NCBI GenBank assembly: GCA_021603905.1
Contig: BQIU01000026.1
Span: forward strand, 1-46,173
Origin: Nitrospirales bacterium
Lineage (GTDB): Bacteria > Nitrospirota > Nitrospiria > Nitrospirales > UBA8639
Length of the DNA: 46,173 nucleotides
Direction of reading: 5' to 3'
Shown: positions 39,519 to 46,173 of the stretch, piece by piece
Layout: each line of letters opens with the position of its first letter
Numbering within the stretch: the first letter of the stretch is position 1
Program-made: the position numbers and the translations under genes
Notes under the pieces: generated by a model
What the model was told of the DNA's origin: nothing
The model's database searches: none
The model's input: the letters and a program-made list of their open reading frames with translations, nothing else

Positions 39519-39824
39519 TTAGGTTGGGTCGAGACGATTTCTTAGCCACTGTGGATTTCTTCCTCCGTACACGATGGCTAAGATGACTACAGTATTTTGC
39601 TCCACGGTATAGTAAATTTTATAGGGGAAACGTTTGATGAGATGTCGACGAATCCTTCGGTACATTTCAGGAAATACTAACGGCGTTCGCTCTAGAAACC
39701 GAAAACCGGCATCAATTTGCAGCAGAAAGTCATGCCCCAAGCCTTTTCTTTGCCCTTCATACCAACGAAATGCTTCAGAAAGGTCTCGTTCGGCTTCGGG
39801 ACGAACGATCAGGTTAAACGCCAT
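39519..39824 (-). CDS. RelE/ParE-family toxin
   Basis: A 101-residue toxin with the family features LIVRPEAERDLSEAFRWYE at the start, a FPEMYRRIRRHLIKRFPYKIYY core and a VYGGRNPQWLRNRL end. The frame is intact and of normal length. ParE relatives poison gyrase and RelE relatives cut mRNA; the sequence alone does not settle which. It overlaps the upstream antitoxin by 11 bp. The pair lies between two direct repeats. Confidence 0.88.
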   Translation of the reverse strand: MAFNLIVRPEAERDLSEAFRWYEGQRKGLGHDFLLQIDAGFRFLERTPLVFPEMYRRIRRHLIKRFPYKIYYTVEQNTVVILAIVYGGRNPQWLRNRLDPT

Positions 39825-40041
39825 GTTGGCGGGTAATTTGCTGATAGACCGTTTTCCAAGGAGACCCAGCGGCGGGATTTTGATGATATGCGTTTAGCCG
39901 TTCATCAAGTAACGTCTTCTCTTCTTCCGTGAGTTCCACTACGTCAGCCTGACTCGCAATGGTATCCCAAATATCCTCAACGAGTTGGATGCGTTCTGGT
40001 ATAGATAGGCGAAGGGTATCCGCTGCTGTCAGTTTATTCAT
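39814..40041 (-). CDS. Addiction-module antitoxin (Unstab_antitox type)
   Basis: A 75-residue protein with the family pattern LRLSIPERIQLVEDIWDTIA and LTEEEKTLLDERLNAYHQNPAAGSPW. It is the partner of the RelE/ParE toxin downstream (11-bp overlap). Proteins of this family bind and neutralise their toxin. A weak GGAGAA precedes the ATG at 40041. Confidence 0.87.
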   Translation of the reverse strand: MNKLTAADTLRLSIPERIQLVEDIWDTIASQADVVELTEEEKTLLDERLNAYHQNPAAGSPWKTVYQQITRQHGV

Positions 40042-40129
40042 GATTTTCTCCGGTCATGAGCTGGTCACTTTCTCAAAATTAGTATAAGTGAAACCTGTTT
40101 GTAAGACAATTTCCCTCATCGTGTTAAAT

Positions 40130-40227
40130 ATTGATCCTTTTGCCGAAACCAAAGGAGCTCGGTTGCCGGGCCGAGACCCGGCTAAGAAAACTCCTTCCAA
40201 TTTGTATACGGCTTTGTTTGGTAAATT
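40130..40227. repeat. Direct repeat copy B (maf 3' end)
   Basis: It covers the last codons and stop of maf and the downstream 50 bp, including the interleaved stems CTCGG-ttg-CCGGG-CCGAG-a-CCCGG (40158-40181). The loop differs from copy A while the stems are identical. On the transcribed strand CCGGG/CCCGG and CTCGG/CCGAG can form a pseudoknot or alternative hairpins. Confidence 0.8.
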
Positions 40228-40820
40228 TTTTCGACTGTCTTAGGTAATATGACTCCCTGCTGCTCCAACAATTTCGCTGTTCTCCACAGTGGCAGTCCAA
40301 CAATGGTCGGATAGTCCCCTTCAATTTTTTCTATGAGTTTTGCCCCTTCGCCTTGAATCGAATAAGCCCCAGCTTTCCCGAGACTTTCTTCTGTGTCGAG
40401 GTAATGCTCCAATTCGTCATTGTTAAAGTCTTTGATCCAGACGTGTGCGGTTTCGATAAAGTGTACAGAATAATTTGTTGATTGTTGAATGACGGCCACA
40501 CCGGTATGGACTTGATGTACGCGTCCTCGTAGCTGGCAGAGCATGTTTTCAGCATCTTGTAGATTGTCTGGCTTGCCGAGCAATGTATTTTCGATTTCAA
40601 TGACCGTATCACTTCCGATAACTAGGTGTTCTGGATATTGAGTTGAAACAGACTGAGCTTTATCTAGAGCGAATTGTTTGGCTTGTTCGCTTGGCGAATG
40701 TGTGGAAGATGGGATTTCCTCACACGTTGGGGCTACGATCGTAAATGCAATTCCGAGTAATGTCAGTAATTCGCGACGACGAGGCGATGTCGAGGCCAGG
40801 ATCAGCTGAGCGGGTGTCAT
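40182..40820 (-). CDS. maf: Maf family nucleotide pyrophosphatase
   Basis: A 212-residue Maf/YhdE-type nucleoside triphosphate pyrophosphatase, which removes non-canonical or selected dTTP/UTP nucleotides in the cytoplasm. Visible are the signature ASTSPRRRELL at the start, IGSDTVIEIENTLLGKP, RGRVHQVHTGVAV and GKAGAYSIQGEGA. The ATG at 40820 overlaps the dus stop (ATGA). A C-terminal extension (TKPYTNWKEFS) is duplicated as a remnant about 0.9 kb downstream. Confidence 0.92.
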   Translation of the reverse strand: MTPAQLILASTSPRRRELLTLLGIAFTIVAPTCEEIPSSTHSPSEQAKQFALDKAQSVSTQYPEHLVIGSDTVIEIENTLLGKPDNLQDAENMLCQLRGRVHQVHTGVAVIQQSTNYSVHFIETAHVWIKDFNNDELEHYLDTEESLGKAGAYSIQGEGAKLIEKIEGDYPTIVGLPLWRTAKLLEQQGVILPKTVEKIYQTKPYTNWKEFS

Positions 40821-41986
40821 TCGACAGGTGAGGCGTTGGTGAGTGTTCTTGCTGGAATCGAGGGCGTGGGGTTTGCCAGATGTGTCGATTGGTAATCCCG
40901 TAAAACCTGAGCGACATCTTGCATACTGCTGGTCCTCACCATGCTGGCTCGCATGGCGGCGGCATGTGGGAATCCCGAGCAATACCAGCCTAAATGTTTA
41001 CGCATACGTGGGAATCCCTCTTTGGGATTTCGTGTTTCATAGTAGGCCGCATGATCTAAAATCATTTGGAATCGTGCGGGTAGATCAATGATGTCCTGCG
41101 TGACGTCAAGCGGGGCTTCCGAGTTCATCGCAAGGCGAAGGTCTTGGATTCTGCGAAAGATCCATGGATTGCCGAGTGCGGCTCGACCGATCAAGATCCC
41201 ATCAACTCCATATGTTTTTATCGCGGTCAGGGCTTCTTCTAATGATCGAATATCCCCATTGCCCAGTACGAGAATTCCCTTGCCACGAAGGCGTTGCGCG
41301 GCGAGTCCGATGGCTTCCCAATCGGCCTGCCCTCGGTACATTTGCTGTAATGTTCTTCCATGAATCGAGATGGCTTCAGGTTTTCCCTGAGTCAAGCATT
41401 CGCTCCATTCCTCTATGACGACCTCATCGTAGCCTAAGCGAGTTTTGACCGAGAGGGGAATGGGGCTTCGGTCAGATTGCGGAGAAGGGTGCCAGTTATT
41501 TTCAATGTTCATCTCGTGAACTTTTTCAGCGATCATTGGACGCACGCCGGCTTCCCGAAGTGATTGACCGCTGGCCCAATCATTGATGCCTTGATGAGCA
41601 GCTTCCATAATTTTTACTGCCCGCTCAGGCGTCCTGATGAGCGCAGCTCCGCTTCCTGATGATGCCACGTTTTTCGATGGGCAGCCCATGTTAATGTCCA
41701 ATCCATCAAACCCCATTTCACAGACAATGTGTGCCGCTTGATAAAACAGAACAGGGTCCTTCCCATATAACTGCGCGAGAATGGGACGTTCTTCTTGTGA
41801 ATACTGAAAGGCGCCCCACCCGCCTTTACGGCTATGGCAAATTTCGCCAACGCTTGTAAATTCCGTAAACACAATGTCTGGATGCCCATGAGTGGCCACA
41901 ATATGTCGAAATGTGGCGTCGGTCACGCCGTCCATGGGCGAGAGGCCAATAATAGGGCATGGGAGCATTCGCCAGAAATTTGTCAC
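40817..41986 (-). CDS. tRNA-dihydrouridine synthase
   Basis: A 389-residue FMN enzyme that reduces uridine to dihydrouridine in tRNA. The TIM barrel begins with GLSPMDGVTDATFR, the catalytic Cys lies in DINMGCPSKNV, and the FMN phosphate site has VLGNGDI and GVDGILIGRAALGNPW. The start is GTG at 41986; an ATG six codons later is equally possible. An insertion of about 30 residues (SPQSDRSPI region) precedes SVKTRLGYD. DusA/B/C class is not assigned. It overlaps maf by 4 bp. Confidence 0.92.
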   Translation of the reverse strand: MTNFWRMLPCPIIGLSPMDGVTDATFRHIVATHGHPDIVFTEFTSVGEICHSRKGGWGAFQYSQEERPILAQLYGKDPVLFYQAAHIVCEMGFDGLDINMGCPSKNVASSGSGAALIRTPERAVKIMEAAHQGINDWASGQSLREAGVRPMIAEKVHEMNIENNWHPSPQSDRSPIPLSVKTRLGYDEVVIEEWSECLTQGKPEAISIHGRTLQQMYRGQADWEAIGLAAQRLRGKGILVLGNGDIRSLEEALTAIKTYGVDGILIGRAALGNPWIFRRIQDLRLAMNSEAPLDVTQDIIDLPARFQMILDHAAYYETRNPKEGFPRMRKHLGWYCSGFPHAAAMRASMVRTSSMQDVAQVLRDYQSTHLANPTPSIPARTLTNASPVE

Positions 41987-42176
41987 AGGTTTACGTCACG
42001 TATCGTCATGTGTATTTGTTAATAACGTCTTGAGTTACTGGCTATTTTTACCGAAAAGATAGAGCCTTATGTGTGAGGCCATTTGATGGCATAACACGTG
42101 CTTCAAGTAAGAGTGTTATGTACAAAAATGTCTATCTTTATGTCATTCGGCTCTGAGACAGGGTACCATAGTAATT

Positions 42177-43286
42177 ATGAAACAAGAGAGAGAAATATAT
42201 CAAATGAACCGTCGTAACGTATCCTTGGTGAAATCAAGCTCTGCTCAAGATGAAGATCTTCTTGAGAAAATTGAAAAATTACTATCAGAACCCACAGATG
42301 ATCCAAAAGTGACGCTTTTGCGGGATATGATGAAAACAGTCTTAAGGCTCCATGATCCGGAAGTCGATGTCCTTGATGTCAAAATTCTCAATCGAGCGCT
42401 AACAGAATTGCGGTATGGGTTTACCGTCTTTCATCCGTATCAACATGTCCGCAAGGTCAGTATCTATGGTTCCGCACGAACGCCCCAGGATGATCCAAAT
42501 TTTCAGCTTGCGTACCGTTTTGGACGTCTGCTGAGCGAGCGGGGATTTATGGTGATTACCGGTGCTGGTCCCGGGATCATGTGGGCGGGTCACGAGGGAG
42601 CCGGGCGAGATAATAGTTTTGGTGTCAACATTATGTTGCCGTTTGAGCAGGCTCCCAATTCCCTTATTGCTGAAGATAAAAAATTGGTTAATTTGAAATA
42701 TTTTTTCACAAGAAAACTCTTGTTCGTCAAGGAATCCCACGCCACGGTGTTGTTTCCAGGCGGGTTCGGCACGCTGGATGAGGGGTTTGAGGTCCTGACG
42801 TTGATTCAGACAGGAAAGACCGATCCCGTCCCAGTCGTCTGCCTTGAAACGCCTGACTGTGATTATTGGGAGCGATGGATGGAGTTTGTCAGAGGACAAT
42901 TGTTGCCTCGAGGTCTCATTAGTGAGACGGACCTGACCCTCTTTAAAGTGTTTCATCACGAAGCTGAGGCGGTGGAAGAAATTGAACAGTTTTACCGGAA
43001 CTACCATTCCATTCGTTATGTCGGTGATAAGCTTGTCATTCGTCTTCAGCACCCTCTTGAGCCAAAAGAACTCCATCAATTGAATGGTGAGTTTCGTGAT
43101 ATGCTGATGGAGGGAGAGTTTAGCCAGACCACAGCCCTTCCAGAGGAATATGAGGATGCACATGTTCGAGAGCTTCCCCGACTGGTTTTTCACTATAACC
43201 GCAGGGATGCCGGCCGACTTCGACAATTGATTGATCAGGTCAATGTCTGTCAATCGGCCATGAGTTCCTCTTTTCTTCCTTCCTAA
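42177..43286 (+). CDS. LOG-family (lysine-decarboxylase-like fold) nucleotide phosphoribohydrolase
   Basis: A 369-residue protein. The core (about 80-275) is a Rossmann-like LOG domain with SIYGSARTP, ITGAGPGIMWAGHEGA and PGGFGTLDEGFE (about 195), the catalytic and phosphate-binding motif of cytokinin-activating LOG-type nucleotide hydrolases. N- and C-terminal extensions of about 80 and 90 residues make it longer than the plain LOG family, like the TIGR00730-related long forms. The true substrate in this organism is unknown. An alternative ATG lies at 42204. Confidence 0.85.
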   Translation: MKQEREIYQMNRRNVSLVKSSSAQDEDLLEKIEKLLSEPTDDPKVTLLRDMMKTVLRLHDPEVDVLDVKILNRALTELRYGFTVFHPYQHVRKVSIYGSARTPQDDPNFQLAYRFGRLLSERGFMVITGAGPGIMWAGHEGAGRDNSFGVNIMLPFEQAPNSLIAEDKKLVNLKYFFTRKLLFVKESHATVLFPGGFGTLDEGFEVLTLIQTGKTDPVPVVCLETPDCDYWERWMEFVRGQLLPRGLISETDLTLFKVFHHEAEAVEEIEQFYRNYHSIRYVGDKLVIRLQHPLEPKELHQLNGEFRDMLMEGEFSQTTALPEEYEDAHVRELPRLVFHYNRRDAGRLRQLIDQVNVCQSAMSSSFLPS

Positions 43287-43382
43287 CATTCTCTATATTT
43301 CTTTTTAAAGTTAGAGCCACGTATTGGATTTTCTTGTGTCGGATATCCGTGGTATGTTGCTACATGTAAGGAGACGGAGAAT

Positions 43383-44258
43383 ATGAAAAATTTTGATCAA
43401 GTGAGCAATGCCCATGCTCCTGATGTCGTGCTCTATCATGCGGAATGTACCGATGGATTTGGAGCCGCGTTGGCCGTGTGGAAGCGATTTCCTGAAGCAG
43501 CATTTTTGCCGGTGAAGCATGGGGATCCACCGCCAGAGAATCTCGTTGATCGCCATGTTCTTATGGTTGATTTTAGTTATGGTCGTGATGTGATTGAAGC
43601 CATGCAAGAGAAGGCGGCGAGTTTATTTATTTTAGATCATCATGTGACGGCGCAGGCGGCATTGGCTGATTTGCCGTATGTACATTTTGATTTGGAAAAG
43701 AGTGGGGCTGTCCTATCGTGGGAATGGATTCACGGAGAGCCTGTTCCATGGATGATGCAGTACATTCAAGATAAGGATCTCTGGCAATGGCGTTTGCCGA
43801 ATAGTCGTGAAATCAATGCGGCTCTCTCGTCTTATCCCTTTGAATTTTCAGTTTGGGATCAGCTTCGTCAAGACGTCTTGGAGGTTGAAGGGCGAGGGAT
43901 TCTTCGTCATGAAAATGGCTTGATCGATAAGATGATTGTCGAGGCGGCCATGGTGAATTTTGAAGGCGAAACGGTTCCAGCAGTCTACAGCGCTGTGCTC
44001 ACAAGCCAAATTGGGGAACGTTTGTCGAAAGACCATCCCTTTGGCATCATTTGGCATCAGCGAAACGGTCGGCGATATTTTAGTCTGCGTTCTCGATCTG
44101 GAGGAATTTCGGTAGCGGACATTGCCGCACGGTATGGTGGAGGGGGGCATACGCATGCCGCGGGTTTTTCAATCGCTCTCGATGCAGACACGCCCGATAT
44201 CCTGGACCCCATTCTTAAGCTGGAGCTGTGCAGCATCTCAGCCGATCAGTCTCGCTAA
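43383..44258 (+). CDS. DHH/DHHA1-family phosphoesterase
   Basis: A 291-residue protein of the DHH superfamily. Motifs are YHAECTDGFGAALA near the start (metal ligand D at C-x-D), MVDFSY, LDHHVTA (the DHH motif, about 83-87) and a C-terminal DHHA1 domain with GGGGHTHAAGF. Relatives hydrolyse nanoRNA, cyclic dinucleotides or pAp; the short form here resembles the oligoribonucleotide/phosphohydrolase-type proteins. AAGGAGACGGAG precedes the ATG. It is followed 24 bp later by the rhomboid gene. Confidence 0.88.
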   Translation: MKNFDQVSNAHAPDVVLYHAECTDGFGAALAVWKRFPEAAFLPVKHGDPPPENLVDRHVLMVDFSYGRDVIEAMQEKAASLFILDHHVTAQAALADLPYVHFDLEKSGAVLSWEWIHGEPVPWMMQYIQDKDLWQWRLPNSREINAALSSYPFEFSVWDQLRQDVLEVEGRGILRHENGLIDKMIVEAAMVNFEGETVPAVYSAVLTSQIGERLSKDHPFGIIWHQRNGRRYFSLRSRSGGISVADIAARYGGGGHTHAAGFSIALDADTPDILDPILKLELCSISADQSR

Positions 44259-44282
44259 TGATGCCTTGTTGTTGGATGTTTC

Positions 44283-44984
44283 ATGATTCCCCTTAAGGAC
44301 GACAACCCCACTGCGATCACCCCGTACTTGACGGTTTCCTTCATTGTTGCGTGTGTATTGGTGTTCCTCTATCAGTTTTCCCTTCCTGTGGAATATGGTG
44401 AAGTCTTTGTCTATCAGTATGGGGCAATTCCTGCTGTCGTCTTTGGCCACACGCAATTACCGTTTGAACTTGTTTCGCTTCCGCCTTACGGGACATTACT
44501 CTCAAGTATGTTTCTCCATGGGGGGTGGATGCATCTAATTGGCAACATGCTCTATTTGTGGATTTTTGGCGATAATATTGAAGACGTGATGGGTCATGGA
44601 AAGTTTATTGTCTTTTATCTGAGTTGTGGAATATTAGCTGCGTTAAGTCATGCGATGGTCGATCCAGAATCGGTCGTTCCCATGGTTGGTGCCAGTGGGG
44701 CCATCTCTGGAGTGTTAGGCGCATATTTGTTGCTGTTTCCGCGTGCGCATGTCCTGGTGTTAGTGCCCCTTGGATTTTTTACGCAAATGATGCATGTCCC
44801 CGCTGCGATAGTGCTTGGACTATGGTTTGTTTTGCAGATCGTGAGCGGAGGGATGAGCATCGGTCATGAAGGCGGTGGCGTGGCATTTTTCGCGCATGTC
44901 GGTGGCTTTGTTGCGGGTATGGTGTTGATTGGCGTATTTAAGCATCCTCACGTGCGTTTCTTTAATCCTCCGACTCATCGTTGA
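44283..44984 (+). CDS. Rhomboid-family intramembrane serine protease
   Basis: A 233-residue polytopic membrane protein with about six membrane segments. The rhomboid signatures are HGGWMHLIGNMLYLWIFGD in the L1/TM2 region, the catalytic GASGAISG with S138, and H205 in AHVGGFVAG, which together form the Ser-His dyad. It cleaves single-pass membrane proteins within the bilayer. It probably shares a transcript with the DHH gene. Confidence 0.92.
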   Translation: MIPLKDDNPTAITPYLTVSFIVACVLVFLYQFSLPVEYGEVFVYQYGAIPAVVFGHTQLPFELVSLPPYGTLLSSMFLHGGWMHLIGNMLYLWIFGDNIEDVMGHGKFIVFYLSCGILAALSHAMVDPESVVPMVGASGAISGVLGAYLLLFPRAHVLVLVPLGFFTQMMHVPAAIVLGLWFVLQIVSGGMSIGHEGGGVAFFAHVGGFVAGMVLIGVFKHPHVRFFNPPTHR

Positions 44985-45153
44985 TTTTCATGGTGTCCCT
45001 AGCTGTACTCCCATCCCTTTCCTCTTCCTCACGTTAAGAATTGATGATTTCGTCCATGGTGAGCCATGGCAGGACTTGTTGGTTGAATGAATAGGTGTAT
45101 TAGTTTCCGCCTATGTGGGAACTGGGTGTTGACCGAGAGCAATGATTTTATTT

Positions 45154-45865
45154 GGGGCTGTCGTAGATAAATCACAACCCGCACCATTTTTTCAGGACGA
45201 TATATTGGTGATGATGCGATCCATAATTACACCGAAACTCCGCTTCTTTTCAGCACTCATAAAAATGGTTGGCTGGCAGGCCATTGTATTTGCGCAAGAT
45301 GCGTTTGGCTTGGTTTCAGAAATTTTCAATCCCATTGATATGATTGCGCCCTTCGGCAAACACCGCTGAATGATTGATCCGATAATGTTTGAACGCTGCA
45401 ATATCTAAGGCATTAGAGGAACGATAACTATCGGTGTGCACAATGCTATCAGGTTTGATTTTCCTGCGACTAATCGTCATCAAAGTGTCAGTGCGCGTGT
45501 TATCAATCATCTGGGTATAGACTTTCCCCCCCTCGTTTCAGGATCCCAACTACGGGAACTTTCCCCGCAGCACCGCGGCCTCGCTTCCCTTTCCTCACCC
45601 CCCCCCGAAATAACTTTCATCTAATGCAATTTCTCCGACGACCTCGGAGGCCGCAGCCTCTGATTTCTCCGCAATGATAAGACGTATTGTACGATAAAAT
45701 AGCGCTGCCGCATTAGCCTGGAGATCCAGAAAATCCGCAGCAGCACGTGCCGTGACTTCTAGGACAAAATACTCGAGAAGCTTCCGTGGGGTTTTCTCCC
45801 TTAATTTGCAATACGTTAAGCCCATACGCCAGCATAGATAATCTTTATTATCTACGACAGGCCCC
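45154..45865 (-). mobile_element. IS1595-type insertion sequence
   Basis: A 712-bp element. The ends GGGGCTGTCGTAGATAA (from 45154) and the complement of TTATCTACGACAGGCCCC (to 45865) are inverted repeats with a one-base gap. An 8-bp target duplication TTTTATTT lies on both sides (45146-45153 and 45866-45873), as usual for this family. The transposase is frameshifted. The insertion ends 116 bp before the rRNA promoter. Confidence 0.9.
45172..45825 (-). pseudogene. ISXO2-like (IS1595) transposase, frameshifted
   Basis: The first frame (45825 to 45595) encodes LREKTPRKLLEYFVLEVTAR and GEIALDESYFGG, with the first catalytic Asp-Glu. It ends after a run of nine G residues (about 45600), a probable slippage site. 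Beyond it other frames encode KVYTQMIDNTRTDTLMTI, HTDSYRSSNAL, HYRINHSAVFAEGRNHINGIENFW and the C-terminus to 45172. At least one further shift is needed near 45525, so the gene is inactive unless the runs slip. Confidence 0.85.
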
Positions 45866-45980
45866 TTTTATTTTATAGAATAGGTCATTTTTAAAGGAAC
45901 GCGATATGGCGTATTATCTTGTAGGAAATTAAGGTCGTTTTAAATATTTGTAAAATATTTTTAAATTCGAGAGATAGTTG

Positions 45981-46009
45981 TTGACATAAACGGAAGGTCC
46001 AGATATATT
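45981..46009 (+). promoter_or_regulatory. sigma-70 promoter of the rRNA operon
   Basis: A perfect -35 TTGACA (45981-45986) and a TATATT -10 (46004-46009) are separated by 17 bp. Transcription would start near 46016, about 95 nt before the mature 16S. Confidence 0.8.
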
Positions 46010-46035
46010 CACAGCTCGCCCTGAAAGGGGCACGC

Positions 46036-46047
46036 AGTTCTTTGACA
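46036..46047 (+). promoter_or_regulatory. boxA-like antitermination site in the rRNA leader
   Basis: AGTTCTTTGACA agrees well with the boxA consensus TGYTCTTTANCA. It lies in the leader between promoter and 16S, where Nus-factor antitermination assembles. Confidence 0.6.
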
Positions 46048-46111
46048 GATAAATAGCTGAAAAATACAGCAGGTAAGTGTATTGAAATGGCGGCCCTTGT
46101 GAGAAGGAAAC

Positions 46112-46173
46112 ATCTTTTGAGAGTTTGATCCTGGCTCAGAACGAACGCTGGCGGCGCGCCTAACACATGCAAG
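46112..46173 (+). rRNA. 16S ribosomal RNA, 5' end (partial)
   Basis: The universal start GAGTTTGATCCTGGCTCAG is followed by AACGAACGCTGGCGGCGCGC and CTAACACATGCAAG, running off the window. The exact mature 5' end is uncertain by a few bases. The variant agrees with Nitrospira-type 16S sequences as I recall them. Confidence 0.95.

Noticed and set aside
42399..43289. 296-codon minus-strand frame opposite the LOG-family gene
   Set aside because: It is wholly antisense to a well-recognised gene and has no family features.

Overview
Organism. The window ends in the first ~60 bases of a 16S rRNA gene whose start (GAACGCTGGCGGCGCGCCTAACACATGC) is of the kind found in Nitrospira and relatives. Moderate GC, an Mrp-type ATPase beside a PCP-reductase-domain protein, and Nitrospira-style intergenic repeats agree. 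I infer a Nitrospirota bacterium, perhaps a marine Nitrospira-like lineage. This is inference from sequence recognition; no database search was run.

Layout. 1-5.0 kb: the tail of a CHAT-domain gene, a CHASE2 class III nucleotide cyclase, a convergent sigma-54 enhancer-binding regulator and a DUF928 protein behind a good -24/-12 promoter. 5.3-12.5 kb: an oxidative set made of an MpaB/Lcp-like oxygenase, a large di-heme lipoprotein cytochrome, a Tat-type GMC oxidoreductase and a catalase-family lipoprotein. 12.6-28.7 kb: three large two-partner-secretion exoproteins (filamentous haemagglutinin type) and the 3' stump of a fourth cut by an IS3-type element. Between them lie a cyanobactin-protease-like operon (S8 protease, 25-residue peptide, PatG C-terminal-like protein, Cys-rich peptide inside 22-bp inverted repeats) and a repeat peptide with a matrixin metalloprotease. 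28.9-31.1 kb: two exported small proteins and an intact IS5-type element. 31.1-40.1 kb: an accessory zone of toxin-antitoxin modules, several broken, with Mrp, a PCP-reductase protein and an SGNH hydrolase. 40.2-45.0 kb: ordinary genes (maf, dus, LOG, DHH, rhomboid). 45.2-46.2 kb: a broken IS1595-type element, then the rRNA promoter, boxA and 16S start.

How it may work together. Five intergenic regions carry two palindromes of the form KTATCY-N4-RGATAC with centres 21-22 bp apart. In three of them a sigma-54 -24/-12 element lies 95-97 bp downstream of the nearer palindrome (in one of these only after subtracting an IS5 insertion). The marked promoters precede the S8/PatG-like operon, the repeat peptide and matrixin, one exoprotein, the lipoprotein pair and the oxidative operon. 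The window also encodes a sigma-54 activator with GAF, AAA+ and Fis-type domains. I infer an undescribed sigma-54 regulon for surface and secreted products, in a neighbourhood (CHAT, CHASE2, DUF928, TPS exoproteins, PatG-like) that resembles cyanobacterial gene sets.
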